Shown here piece by piece: positions 53,212-62,751 of a stretch of 64,000 nucleotides of DNA. The notes below the pieces were generated by a model that was not told the origin of the DNA, made no database searches, and was given only the letters and a program-made list of their open reading frames with translations. This DNA is from an uncultured Bryobacterales bacterium (GTDB lineage Bacteria; Acidobacteriota; Terriglobia; Bryobacterales; UBA6623): contig OY282420.1 of the NCBI GenBank assembly GCA_958295955.1, positions 2,990,435 through 3,054,434 of the forward strand. Direction: 5' to 3'. Both the position numbers and the translations under genes were made by a program. How positions within the stretch are numbered: position 1 is the first letter of the stretch; each line of letters begins with the position of its first letter.

Positions 53212-54137
53212 TTGCCAGTGGGAAGCGAGGGAGAGCGCTCGTTCAAGCGGTTCGGGATACGGCAGACGGCCAAGCGTTTTGACCGCGCGGCGTTTCAACT
53301 CGGGATCGCGCGGCAGTCGACGATTGCGGATGCCGTTCACGATCTGCGCGTCTCCATCCGGCGGTTGTCGGCTGCGCTCGATTGTTTCGCGCGGCTGTTC
53401 GACAAAAAGAAACTGCGCGATTTCCAGGGTCGCATCGAGAGGATCTTGAAGGCGGCCGGCGCTGTCCGCGACTACGACATCGCGCTGGAATTGGCCTCCG
53501 CGGCCGGGGTCGAACAGGGCTCGCCGCTGGTCGAGTCTCTTTCCGAGAAGCGCCGGCAGCACGCCTTGGCGCTGCAGCAGGAGTTGCGGCGGGGCAGCGT
53601 CAGAAGATTTTCGGCGCGTTGGCGGGGAAGGTTCGGCCTGAACTGATGGCGGGCGGCGGCAAGAAACCCGACTGGAAGCTCTCGGCCACTGCCGCGGAAA
53701 ACGCCAAGCGCGTCTTGCCTTGGCTGGCGGCAAGATTTTTCGAAGCCGGACGCGAAGCCGTCGGCGCCGGCCCGACTGCGCGCTCTCTGCATAAGCTGCG
53801 GCTGCGCGGCAAACGGCTGCGCTATTCCCTGGAGCTCTTCGCGCCCTGTTACGGTTCCGGCATCGACCGGCGCCTCGGCGAGCTCAAGAAGGTGCAAGGC
53901 TACCTCGGCGAGATCAGCGATTGCGCCGCGACGGCCCGCCTGATCCGCAAAGCCGAGCTTGCGGACAGCTCTGACGGGAAGCGTTTTACCGCGTTTCTCC
54001 ACTCCCGCGAACAGCAGCGGATCGCCCGGTTCGTAGACCACTGGCGGGCGGACTTCGACGCTCCGGGCCGGCTCGCGGCATGGCTTTCGTATCTGAAGCA
54101 TTACGACGGCGGAGCTTCGGCGCCGGCTCGAGATTGA
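53212..54137 (+). pseudogene. CHAD-domain protein, split by a frameshift
   Basis: The first part (53212-53646, TTG or GTG start) gives 144 residues including ADAVHDLRVSIRRLSAALDC, and ends GRFGLN. The second part is in another frame: upstream of an ATG at 53646 it already reads QKIFGALAGKVRPEL, then goes on to LHKLRLRGKRLRYSLELFAP and LGELKKVQGYLGEISDCAAT. Both carry conserved histidine-rich-helix features of one CHAD domain, which binds polyphosphate. A single-base deletion near 53595-53610 would explain it. The TGATG at 53644-53648 could still allow coupled translation of two halves, so a naturally split gene is possible. Confidence 0.7.
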
Positions 54138-54165
54138 TTCCCTAAAACCAGGACAAAGCTATGAT
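54134..54165 (+). promoter_or_regulatory. Possible promoter of the methyltransferase gene
   Basis: TTGATT at 54134-54139 and TATGAT at 54160-54165 resemble -35 and -10 boxes, but their spacing of 20 bases is longer than ideal. The predicted transcript start would be only a few bases before the ATG at 54180. The dyad CTATGATAG overlaps the -10 and might also be a regulator site. Confidence 0.3.
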
Positions 54166-54179
54166 AGGGATTCGCCGCC

Positions 54180-55937
54180 ATGCTCGAGCGAAGCTCAAAC
54201 TGCACGGAGCCGCGTTTTACAAAGCGCTCCCACGTTGTCACCGAGGAAAAAGCCGGCGGAGCCACCTACACACCCAAGGTCCTTGCCGATTTCGTCGCAC
54301 GGAAAATTATCCGGATTGCCGGAGAATTCCCCGCCGACCGCCCCCTCCGTGTCCTCGATCCCGCAATCGGCCATGGAGAATTACTCATCAGCCTGCTTAA
54401 GGGCTTGGCCGGCCGGCCGGGCATGACCGTCGAAGTCTGCGGTTTCGAGACCGACCGCAAGGCGCTTAGCATCGCGGCAACTCGGATCGAGCAACAATTC
54501 CCAAACACCTTGCTTCGTTTCGAGCCGGACAATTTTCTTGAATTTGTTCTTGAAAATTTTGGATACGGCGGCCGCGGCAGCCTGTTTCACCCCATCGTTC
54601 CCCAGACTTACGATCTGATCATTGCCAATCCCCCCTATGTCCGCACCCAGATTATGGGGGCCGAGCAGTCGCGGCTTCTGGCGGAGCAGTTCGGGCTGAC
54701 CGGTCGCGTTGACCTATATCACGCGTTCATTCTCGGCATATCTTATGTACTCAAGCATAGCGGCATTGCCGGAATCATAGTCTCCAACCGCTTCATGACC
54801 ACTCGATCCGGGGCTTCAGTCCGGCAAGCCCTGCTAAGGAGTTTCAACATCAGAAACGTTTGGGATTTAGGCGACACCAAACTCTTCAATGCTGCGGTTT
54901 TACCCGCTGTACTACTCGTTCAGGGAAAGAATGGGAGTAAACGAAAAATCCCGGACTTCACCTCAATCTACCAGACTACGGAACCAATACGCCGGCGTGT
55001 AAACAATCCGATTAGCGCTCTGGCTGAGGAAGGCGTTATCGGGGTTGACGATGGACGGCATTTCAAAGTCCGGCACGGCAAGCTGGATACAAGCGGCACG
55101 TCCGATGGCGTCTGGCGCATTACCACAGAAGCTGTTGACGCTTGGTTGAGAAGGGTGGAAGCCCATAGCTGGGGCATATTCCGCGACATCGGCAAAATCC
55201 GTGTCGGCGTCAAGACTTGTGCAGACAAGACATTTATTAGAAACGATTGGCAGAACATGCCCGAGAGCGATCGCCCCGAACTCCTCAAGCCACTTACAAC
55301 TCACCATATTGCCCGTCGCTTCAAGCCTCTCACCGAACAGAGATCAACCCAGATACTCTATCCGCACAAAGTTTCACACGGCCGCCGACACGCCGTCGAT
55401 CTTACAAAATACCCGCGCAGCAAAGCCTATCTCGACACTCACCGGGCCGCTCTCGAAAGCCGCCGATACGTTATGGATTCCGGCCGCGAATGGTACGAAA
55501 TATGGGTGCCGCAGAACCCTGAATCCTGGCCCTGCCCTAAGCTCGTCTTTCGTGATATTGCCGACGAACCCACATTCTGGATTGATCTGGAGGGATCCGT
55601 TGTAAACGGCGACTGCTACTGGCTTACCTGTCGGAATTCGATACATGAAGACTTGCTATGGCTTGCAGCAGCTATCGGCAACTCAACCTTTATCGAGCAG
55701 TTTTACGATCACAGTTTCAACAACAAACTTTATGCAGGACGTCGCCGATTTATTACCCAGTATGTCGAAAAATTCCCGATTCCCGATCCGCAAACCCCTC
55801 TTAGCAAAGCAATCATAGACAAGACCAAACAGGTATACGAATGCATATCATCCCATGAATCCGTCCGTATTCAAAATGATCTGGATAACATGGTTTGGGA
55901 ATCGTTCGGTCTAGGATCCGAAAAAGTCAACCGGTAA
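54180..55937 (+). CDS. Type II N6-adenine DNA methyltransferase
   Basis: 585 residues. SAM motif I is seen as VLDPAIGHGELLISLL at about 58, and the catalytic NPPY in IANPPYVRTQ at about 150. The C-terminal part is the target-recognition domain. This is the Eco57I/TaqI-like gamma class. The region is lower in GC and has more A/T-ending codons than its neighbours. It protects DNA from the endonuclease encoded tail to tail on the other strand; their 3' ends overlap by 27 bases. Confidence 0.9.
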   Translation: MLERSSNCTEPRFTKRSHVVTEEKAGGATYTPKVLADFVARKIIRIAGEFPADRPLRVLDPAIGHGELLISLLKGLAGRPGMTVEVCGFETDRKALSIAATRIEQQFPNTLLRFEPDNFLEFVLENFGYGGRGSLFHPIVPQTYDLIIANPPYVRTQIMGAEQSRLLAEQFGLTGRVDLYHAFILGISYVLKHSGIAGIIVSNRFMTTRSGASVRQALLRSFNIRNVWDLGDTKLFNAAVLPAVLLVQGKNGSKRKIPDFTSIYQTTEPIRRRVNNPISALAEEGVIGVDDGRHFKVRHGKLDTSGTSDGVWRITTEAVDAWLRRVEAHSWGIFRDIGKIRVGVKTCADKTFIRNDWQNMPESDRPELLKPLTTHHIARRFKPLTEQRSTQILYPHKVSHGRRHAVDLTKYPRSKAYLDTHRAALESRRYVMDSGREWYEIWVPQNPESWPCPKLVFRDIADEPTFWIDLEGSVVNGDCYWLTCRNSIHEDLLWLAAAIGNSTFIEQFYDHSFNNKLYAGRRRFITQYVEKFPIPDPQTPLSKAIIDKTKQVYECISSHESVRIQNDLDNMVWESFGLGSEKVNR

Positions 55938-56963
55938 CGGAATCTGTATTTTCCTATTCAAAACATTGCCTTGAAATTGTGGAAACCGTGTGAAAAACTT
56001 CTCTCCAGTTGTTACAAAAAGATGTGTCAGCGTGACATTTCTGCCATCTAAGGCAGCGTAAAATACAGCATAGCGCACATCACAGTGTCGGATCTTCCGG
56101 TCGCCGATCTTCGGTATATCGAGGCTCTCTTCGCTATCCGGGCATACCAAACCGAGGTCGATTGTAGGCGAAGTCTGTAGCTTCACTTCAAGAAGCTGGT
56201 GGCGCACATCCGGGAATTGTCCATCGTCTCGATAATCAGTGTAGCTCAATTGCTGGCATACCAGCCAATGCAGGGTTGCTCCCCGATTGCGCTCCTGGTC
56301 GTAGCCTGTATCCGGAAAACCTTCGCCAACAAGTATTTGCAGCTTTTCAAAAACCTCTCGAATGGACAAGAGTTGCCCTTTCCGGGGGTAACCGATTGGG
56401 CTTGCTGCAGGGTCAAGTGCGACTTCGATCTGTACAAAGGGTCGAAGCAGGTCTGTATCCTCGGCGGCGATAAGCTCCGACTCCGCTTCGCCTGGGATTA
56501 CCCTCGCCTGATACTTTTGAGTTAGCGTACCGGTAGTATCCAGTTGCGACAGAGTGTTCCCTGTAACCACTTTTACCCCGGTAACGACATCGTCTTTTCC
56601 GATGCGAAAGATCGCATAGCGCCGCGCAGGAGCCAGTTCCTCATTCCAAATCTGTAAGTTGTTGGATTTCTGCACATAGGTGTCGAAAAGTTGGCCTGGA
56701 AAACGCGGCTGCGTTTTGGTAAAGCGGGGCGGTACCGGATAACCGAGCGCTCGACAGACGTGTTCCTTCACGACCTTTGAGCGTGTCCGCAACGGTAGGC
56801 CGGCAAGAGATATACCCGTTATCGTTGCATTCAGCAACTGTTCCAATTCCGGCGTTGGAATCCACAGGTGCGGATCACCGATTTCAATAGGGTCGTAGAT
56901 CGTCAGGCCACTGCGCCGAATCGCTTCGACATATCGACTCGGGGCATCGCTATCGATCTTCAT
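55911..56963 (-). CDS. Putative type II restriction endonuclease
   Basis: 350 residues. The PD-(D/E)xK-like site is FPDVRHQLLEVKLQ, with the aspartate at 251 and the glutamate and lysine of EVK at 259-261. I do not recognise the family from other motifs; the assignment depends on this site and on the position between an adenine methyltransferase and a controller protein. The start overlaps the controller gene by 14 bases. The target sequence cannot be read from the data. Confidence 0.8.
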   Translation of the reverse strand: MKIDSDAPSRYVEAIRRSGLTIYDPIEIGDPHLWIPTPELEQLLNATITGISLAGLPLRTRSKVVKEHVCRALGYPVPPRFTKTQPRFPGQLFDTYVQKSNNLQIWNEELAPARRYAIFRIGKDDVVTGVKVVTGNTLSQLDTTGTLTQKYQARVIPGEAESELIAAEDTDLLRPFVQIEVALDPAASPIGYPRKGQLLSIREVFEKLQILVGEGFPDTGYDQERNRGATLHWLVCQQLSYTDYRDDGQFPDVRHQLLEVKLQTSPTIDLGLVCPDSEESLDIPKIGDRKIRHCDVRYAVFYAALDGRNVTLTHLFVTTGEKFFTRFPQFQGNVLNRKIQIPLPVDFFGS

Positions 56964-57210
56964 CCCTGAGCGCTCTATCGGTCAGGAGTTCCGGAACACT
57001 CACGTCGAGCACGGCGGCAAAAATTTCCAACGTGCTCAGGGTTACGTTCCTTTCCCCTCTTTCCACCGAACCCACATAGGTCCGATGAAGACCGCACATT
57101 TCGGCAAGTTTTTCTTGAGACAGGCACTCGGATTTTCGATAAGCGCGGATGTTGCCTGCAAGAATCCGCCTCAATTCCGTACTCGGCGCTCTAAGCTGTT
57201 TGCCGTCCAA
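56950..57210 (-). CDS. Restriction-modification controller protein (C protein, XRE type)
   Basis: 86 residues. The helix-turn-helix reads SQEKLAEMCGLHRTYVGSVE, followed by RGERNVTLSTLEIFAAVLDV. This is the normal size and pattern of a C protein that activates endonuclease expression with delay and represses itself at high level. The start is TTG at 57210, with an AGGTAGCAAGGG-like ribosome site before it. The gene runs straight into the endonuclease gene. Confidence 0.88.
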   Translation of the reverse strand: MDGKQLRAPSTELRRILAGNIRAYRKSECLSQEKLAEMCGLHRTYVGSVERGERNVTLSTLEIFAAVLDVSVPELLTDRALRDEDR

Positions 57211-57259
57211 CTGCCCTTGCTACCTCGAAACACAGATATTCAACAGCCTTCCGAGAATG

Positions 57260-57288
57260 ACGACTCTGAATCTACAGACTATGAGTAG
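57260..57288 (-). promoter_or_regulatory. C-box-like operator upstream of the controller gene
   Basis: On the minus strand the sequence contains ACTCATAGTC followed by TGTAGATTCAGAGTCGTC. This fits the two-site C-box of restriction controller operators (GACTnATAGTC, then a weaker AGTC half). A GAATAT box at 57236-57241 would be the -10, placing the second site over the -35 region, and the gene starts 26 bases later. Match to known C-boxes is from memory. Confidence 0.65.
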
Positions 57289-57382
57289 CCATTGAGCGGG
57301 AAGGAACCTGGCTGCCCAATGTTAGGGACTTCGGCGATAGACTGGGATTGTTGGCGCCTGAGTTCTCCGACAGCAGGATACG

Positions 57383-58315
57383 ATGTCGAATTCCTACATC
57401 CTTGGAATCGATCTTGGCGGCACCAAGATTGCTGCTGCGGCTTTCGACTTGGCGGGCAAGCGGCTCGGCAAAATCGCCCGTCTGCCGACCATGGCCGCGA
57501 TGCAGCCCGCGGTTACGCTCATGAACTTGAAGCGCGCCGCGAAACAGGCCGCGGCGGAGGCGGGTCTGGACGGTCCGCCGGCGGCCGTGGGCATGGGCAG
57601 CACGGGGCCGCTCGACCTGTGCAACCAAGTCCTGCTCGACAAGGATTCACTGCCGCGCCTGGTCGGGTTTCCAATCGGAAAATTCGTGGCGGAGGAACTC
57701 GGCGCTCCTTTATATCTGGAGAACGACGCCGCATGTTTCGCGTTGGGAGAAGCGCGGCAGGGCGCCGGCCGCGGCGCATCGGTCGTGGTGGGAATCACGC
57801 TGGGCACCGGTTTCGGCTGCGGTATCGTCATCGATGGACAAGTGTTCTCGGGCGCGAGCCACAACGCCGGCGAGGTCGCCTACTGTCCGCTTGACGGCGC
57901 GGACTACGACAGCGCATGTTCCGGCGGCGGCGTAGTTCGCCGCTACGAAAGCCTTGCCGGCGCTGCGCGGGCACTCGACGCCAATCGAATCGGCGACTTG
58001 GCTGAAGGGGGCGACGCAACGGCCCGAACTGCCTGGAAAGCCTACGGCGCAACCGTCGGCGCCGCGGTCGGAACCATAGCAGCGGTCCTCGATCCGTCGC
58101 TGGTCGTCATCGGCGGCTCCGTCGCGCGCAGAGCAGAGCTGTTTCAAGCCGAGTTGGAAAGCGCGGCACGGAAGATATTGGCTCCGCCGGCAGTGGAGCG
58201 GTTCCGCCTGAGACGGTCGCAACTCGGCGACGCCGCCGGCGTAACCGGCGCGGCGGAACTCGGCCGGTCGGAGTATATACTGAAAGCCAAGGAGACCGAC
58301 AATGGCCAAGAATGA
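57383..58315 (+). CDS. ROK-family sugar kinase
   Basis: 310 residues. The ATP-binding loop is ILGIDLGGTKIAAAAFDLAG, the catalytic ENDAACFALGEARQGAG contains the aspartate, and GITLGTGFGCGIVIDGQ with GEVAYC follows. The zinc-binding CxCGxxGCxE typical of ROK glucokinases is not complete; the matching place reads DSACSGGGVVRRYES. Glucose or another hexose is the likely substrate. It overlaps the YtxH gene by 14 bases. Confidence 0.86.
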   Translation: MSNSYILGIDLGGTKIAAAAFDLAGKRLGKIARLPTMAAMQPAVTLMNLKRAAKQAAAEAGLDGPPAAVGMGSTGPLDLCNQVLLDKDSLPRLVGFPIGKFVAEELGAPLYLENDAACFALGEARQGAGRGASVVVGITLGTGFGCGIVIDGQVFSGASHNAGEVAYCPLDGADYDSACSGGGVVRRYESLAGAARALDANRIGDLAEGGDATARTAWKAYGATVGAAVGTIAAVLDPSLVVIGGSVARRAELFQAELESAARKILAPPAVERFRLRRSQLGDAAGVTGAAELGRSEYILKAKETDNGQE

Positions 58316-58628
58316 AAGCAGCAGCCTCGCCTGGTTCCTCGCGGGCGTGACCGCGGGAGTCGTGGGCGCCATACTTTACGCTCCCCGGGCGGGTAGGGAA
58401 ACACGCGAAGCGCTGGGCGAAACGACCCGCAAAGGCCGTGAAAGGTTGGAAAAAACCGGCCATCTGGCCGCCGAGCGGGGCCGCGAGTTTTACGAACAGG
58501 GCCGGCGCTTCGCCGGCGAGACCGCCGCATCGGGACGCGAAGCCCTCGAGCGCGGCAAAGAGGCGCTGGGCAAATTGAAAACCGGCAAACAAGAGGGCGA
58601 CGAGATCGAGGAACAAGTGGGCATCTGA
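58302..58628 (+). CDS. YtxH-like stress protein
   Basis: 108 residues. One membrane segment (LAWFLAGVTAGVVGAILYAP) is followed by the characteristic PRAGRETREAL pattern and a long amphipathic, charged helix. The YtxH family is linked to stress and membrane anchoring; function is not known. Overlapping translation with the ROK gene suggests one operon. Confidence 0.84.
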   Translation: MAKNESSSLAWFLAGVTAGVVGAILYAPRAGRETREALGETTRKGRERLEKTGHLAAERGREFYEQGRRFAGETAASGREALERGKEALGKLKTGKQEGDEIEEQVGI

Positions 58629-58706
58629 GCCAACGGCCGCGCGCTTCTCCGCCCCGTCGAGCGCAATCCGGCGCGGGCCGTGCCATAATTCTTATTAGTG
58701 AGTCCG

Positions 58707-59372
58707 ATGCCGCTGCGATTGCTGTTTTTACTTGCCGCAGCCGCTGCCTTCACCTTGGCGGCAAAGCTGCCGGACTGGTACGTCCGCAAGCTTGACGACG
58801 TCCAATTCGAGGCGCGCATCGTCCAGGACGTGCGGCGGATCGAAAGCATCGCGGGCGATTCGCTGGACGGCGATTACATTCTCATCGAGATGAAAGTCAG
58901 ACCGCTCTACGGCAGCCGCGTCGTGCTCCAGCGGGACGACTTTCTGCTGCGCTCCCGCCGCGACAACGACACTTCCGCAGCGCAATCTCCCGACCGCATC
59001 GCGGGCGACGCGGTACTGGCGCTGGGCGTCTCGGAGAGAGGCGGCGGAAACGTTTTCCGCGACGCCGTGAATACGCCGATCTACGGGGGCGCGCCGGGCA
59101 CGAATTCGCGGCCGCGGCGCTTGGAAAGCGAAGCAAGCGGCATCGGCGGAGTCCGCTCGGGCGAACAGACGGTCGAGCTCGCGCAGCGGCGCGGCGGCGC
59201 CACAACCCTCGCCGGACAGCTCGCGCAGCTCGAGTTGCCGCTCGAAACCGCTGACGCCGCTGCCGGGTATCTGTATTTTCAGATACCCGCGAAAGTCAAG
59301 CGCAAGCATCTGGAACTGAGCTACGATGGAGAATTCGGAGAGTTCGTGATCGCCTTCAAAAAGCCGGAGTGA
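58707..59372 (+). CDS. Exported protein of unknown function
   Basis: 221 residues from an ATG at 58707 (GTG at 58698 is possible). A signal peptide PLRLLFLLAAAAAFTLA is clear. The mature part has RPLYGSRVVLQRDDFLLRSR and a C-terminal beta segment HLELSYDGEFGEFVIAF. I recognise no family. The following 289 bases before bamA show no gene I can support. Confidence 0.6.
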   Translation: MPLRLLFLLAAAAAFTLAAKLPDWYVRKLDDVQFEARIVQDVRRIESIAGDSLDGDYILIEMKVRPLYGSRVVLQRDDFLLRSRRDNDTSAAQSPDRIAGDAVLALGVSERGGGNVFRDAVNTPIYGGAPGTNSRPRRLESEASGIGGVRSGEQTVELAQRRGGATTLAGQLAQLELPLETADAAAGYLYFQIPAKVKRKHLELSYDGEFGEFVIAFKKPE

Positions 59373-59661
59373 AACAGCCGGCGCAGCGGTGGCCGCGACC
59401 GCATCCAGACCGGTCCGCCCGCGGGCAAATCGCATTTTTACAACCAACCGGCGCTCGATAGGTACGCGCCGTTTCAACGTGTTTGCTAAAATAGACGGTT
59501 GCACGACGATGAGCGGCCCGGGTTTGCGCCGGCGCCGCGCTGCGGTCGCATCCCCGCGGCCGGGGCGCAACGAGACTGAAACCACCGACGAAAACCGTGC
59601 GTATCTAAAACTTGGACCTGGACGGACCGGCCCGCGACGGCCGGCAGCGTTGCAACCCCAC

Positions 59662-62600
59662 ATGCAGCATTCTTTCCGGCAATTACTTTCCGCCTCTATT
59701 TTCGTGTTGACCTTGCCCGCTTGGCTCCCCGGCCCGGCGCGCGCTCAGCAAAGCGGCCCCGCAGCGGCCGCGCAGACGGAGGCAAAACGGCCGCCGGGCG
59801 CAACGCAGCCGCTGCCGAACCCCGCTCCCCGCACCTTCCTGTTGGCGCAAGCGCAGCAAAGGCCGTCGCCGTTCGAAGAAGTTCCCGAGGAAGCCGGCCC
59901 CCAGCGCCCGGCCTCTCCGTTCGAAGAAGTCGAAGCCGAAACCGAGCAGAAAGTACAGCAGCGCCCCGACGACGCCATCGTTGAAGCCATCGCGTTCCGC
60001 GGCACCCGCCGCATCCCCCGCGACAGCCTGGCCGCCCGCATCTTCACCAAGCGCGGCGATCTCTACGACCCGCAGACGCTGCGCCGCGACTTCATGATCC
60101 TGTGGAATACCGGCTACTTCGACGATCTCCGTCTGGAAGTCGAAGACGGCGAAATCGGCAAAATCATCCGCTTCGTGGTAGTCGAGCGGCGCATCGTCAG
60201 GACGATCCGCTACGAAGGCAACAAGTCGGCGACGATCTCCGACATCCTCGAGCGGTTCAAGGAACGGAAAGTCGGCCTCAGCGTCGAGTCGCGCTACGAT
60301 CCGACAAAGGTCAACATCGCCGCTTTCGTGCTCAAGGAGCTGCTCGGCGAACGCGGGCGCCAATACGCCGAGGTCACGCCCGAGGTGCGGCAGATTCCGC
60401 CGTCGTCGGTCGAGGTCGTTTTCAACATCGACGAAGGCCCGAAGGTCAAAGTGGGCAAGGTCACCTTCGACGGCAACCGGGTGATGTCCGCCAGGCAAGC
60501 GCGGGGGGCGATGAAGAACACGAAGCCGATCGGCGTTCCCAAGAGCATCGTGCTCGAGAATCTTTTCAAGAAGACCTTCGATGTGCGCAAGCTGGAAGAA
60601 GACAAAGAGCGCCTGCGCAACGCCTACCAGACCAAGGGATACTTCCGCGCCACCGTTCTCAAGCACGACCTGGAAACACGCGACCAGAAAGGCCGCAGGC
60701 TCTTCCCGATTCCGCTGCTCAAGAAAAAGAAGGCTAAGCTGGCCGACATCCACGTCACTCTGGACGAAGGCGAGCAATATCGCCGGGGCAAGCTCAGCTT
60801 CACCGATGTCGAGCTCTTCCGCGTGCCCGATCAGGTGCTCGGCCCCGTCTTCGCGATGACCGAAGGCGCCATCTTCGACGTGGAGAAACTGCGCAAGGGC
60901 ATGGAAAACCTCAAGAAGCTCTACGGCGAATTCGGCTACATCGACTTCGTGGCCGAGCCGAGCTTCGAGTTCCGCGAAGAGAACGACACGCCGCTGATCG
61001 ACCTCAACCTCGCCGTCGACGAAGGCAAGCAGTTCTTCGTGCGCCGCATCGATTTCGAAGGCAACGACACCACGCGCGACAAAGTCATCCGCCGCGAGTT
61101 GCTGCTCGACGAGGGCGACATGTTCAATACCCGCCTGTGGGACCTGAGCATGCTGCGCCTCAACCAGCTCGGCTACTTCGATCCGATCAAGACCGAGGGG
61201 CCGGAAACCGATACCGACATCCGCCGCAACACCCGCGAGGGACTGGTCGATCTGACGCTCAAAGTCAAGGAACGCGGACGCAACACGATCAATCTCAACG
61301 GCGGCGTTTCGGGCTTCGCCGGCAGCTTCATCGGCTTCGGGTATGCGACCAACAACTTCCTCGGGCTGGGCGAAACGCTCTCTTTCGATACGCAGCTCGG
61401 CAGCCGCGAGCGCGTGATCCAATTCGGCTTCACCGAGCCGTATCTGTTCGACAAGCCGATTCAAGCCGGCTTCACGATCTTTACCAGCCGGTTCAATTGG
61501 AACCAGGCCCGCGAAGTCTCGATATTTTCGGGCCAGAACCTCATCCCGCTCTTCGACCAGCTCGGCAACGACAACCTCCTCAATTACCGGCAAAACAGCG
61601 CCGGTTTCACGACCTTCGTCAGCTACCCGCTGCGCAAGAGCTTCGCCCGCCTGAGCCTCAACTACAGCTTCCGCAGATCGAGCGTCATCCCGTTCAGCAG
61701 ATCGGCGGAGAACCAGTTCCGGTTCATCGCCTTCGAAAACGTTTCCGGCCCGAACTCGCTCGAGGGCATTACCACCAGCCAGATCACTCCCGGATACTTC
61801 TACAACACCGTCGATCACCCGATCTCTCCCTCGAAAGGCAAAAGCCTCTTCGCCTCGGTGGCGATCGCCGGGTTCGGCGGCAACACCAATTTCATTCAGC
61901 CGACGGTCGAGGCCAAATACTTCAAGCCTCACGGCGGCCGCCGCACGATCGCCATGCGCGGCCTGTTCTCATTCCTGAGCGGATACGGCGGCAAGGTTCC
62001 GCCGCCTTTCAACCGCTCCTACATGGGCGGCGAAAACGACGTTCGGGGATTCAATATATGGTCGATCATCCCCATGATCTGGATCCCCGACATCGCCACC
62101 GTGCCCATCGTGAACGACAACGGCGTCCGGCGCACCCAGGTCGTAGAAATCGACGGCGTCGAGGAACGCGTTCCGGTGACCACCGAAGTCCCCGTTTACC
62201 GCGTGAACTTCCCCGGCGGCGACACGCGCTTCGTTTACAACTTCGAATATCGCATCAAGCTCTTCGGGCCGGTCGTCCTGGCGCCGTTCTTCGACATCGG
62301 CTTCAACAAGATTCTGCTCAAGAATCAGGTCCGCCTGAACTCCGCGCGCACGCTCGAGCTCAACACCAAGTTCCCGCAGGCGGGGTTCACCGATGTCCTC
62401 GATGTCATTCCGGCCACCGAAAAGGTGCGCAGCTCCACCGGTCTCGAATTGCAAATCATGATGCCGGTGGTCAACGCTCCGTTCCGTTTCTACTGGGCGT
62501 ACAACCCCTTGCGCGTCGAGCAATTCCTGCAGCCGCCGATCGTCGCCGACCGTTCGCTGTTCCCCAACCGCAACGCATTTATCGAAGGGGTGCGCCAATT

Positions 62601-62667
62601 TGGGAGAGCGTCTCCCTATTTCGAGAAGCGTTCCATGTTCCGTTTCACCATCAGCCGCACGTTCTGA
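59662..62667 (+). CDS. bamA: Outer-membrane protein assembly factor BamA
   Basis: 1001 residues from ATG 59662. A signal peptide is followed by a proline-rich segment with two SPFEEV motifs (about 70-100), then five POTRA domains (for example VEAIAFRGTRRIPRDSLAAR, IRTIRYEGNKSATISDILER and VRRIDFEGNDTTRDKVIRRE) and a C-terminal beta-barrel with the conserved GENDVRGFN segment, ending in FTISRTF with an aromatic final residue. It inserts outer-membrane beta-barrels. It is larger than the roughly 800-residue E. coli form. It is followed by skp. Confidence 0.96.
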   Translation: MQHSFRQLLSASIFVLTLPAWLPGPARAQQSGPAAAAQTEAKRPPGATQPLPNPAPRTFLLAQAQQRPSPFEEVPEEAGPQRPASPFEEVEAETEQKVQQRPDDAIVEAIAFRGTRRIPRDSLAARIFTKRGDLYDPQTLRRDFMILWNTGYFDDLRLEVEDGEIGKIIRFVVVERRIVRTIRYEGNKSATISDILERFKERKVGLSVESRYDPTKVNIAAFVLKELLGERGRQYAEVTPEVRQIPPSSVEVVFNIDEGPKVKVGKVTFDGNRVMSARQARGAMKNTKPIGVPKSIVLENLFKKTFDVRKLEEDKERLRNAYQTKGYFRATVLKHDLETRDQKGRRLFPIPLLKKKKAKLADIHVTLDEGEQYRRGKLSFTDVELFRVPDQVLGPVFAMTEGAIFDVEKLRKGMENLKKLYGEFGYIDFVAEPSFEFREENDTPLIDLNLAVDEGKQFFVRRIDFEGNDTTRDKVIRRELLLDEGDMFNTRLWDLSMLRLNQLGYFDPIKTEGPETDTDIRRNTREGLVDLTLKVKERGRNTINLNGGVSGFAGSFIGFGYATNNFLGLGETLSFDTQLGSRERVIQFGFTEPYLFDKPIQAGFTIFTSRFNWNQAREVSIFSGQNLIPLFDQLGNDNLLNYRQNSAGFTTFVSYPLRKSFARLSLNYSFRRSSVIPFSRSAENQFRFIAFENVSGPNSLEGITTSQITPGYFYNTVDHPISPSKGKSLFASVAIAGFGGNTNFIQPTVEAKYFKPHGGRRTIAMRGLFSFLSGYGGKVPPPFNRSYMGGENDVRGFNIWSIIPMIWIPDIATVPIVNDNGVRRTQVVEIDGVEERVPVTTEVPVYRVNFPGGDTRFVYNFEYRIKLFGPVVLAPFFDIGFNKILLKNQVRLNSARTLELNTKFPQAGFTDVLDVIPATEKVRSSTGLELQIMMPVVNAPFRFYWAYNPLRVEQFLQPPIVADRSLFPNRNAFIEGVRQFGRASPYFEKRSMFRFTISRTF

Positions 62668-62751
62668 TTGCAATCCCCGGCGGCCGGGGCGACAACGGCG
62701 CCGCATGTTAATCTGGAAGCGTAAAATCAACTTGAAAGAAGGTCTTGAACC

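Noticed and set aside
59683..61932. Long minus-strand open frame opposite bamA
   Set aside because: Shadow of the GC-rich third codon positions of bamA; the plus-strand protein has clear POTRA and barrel motifs.
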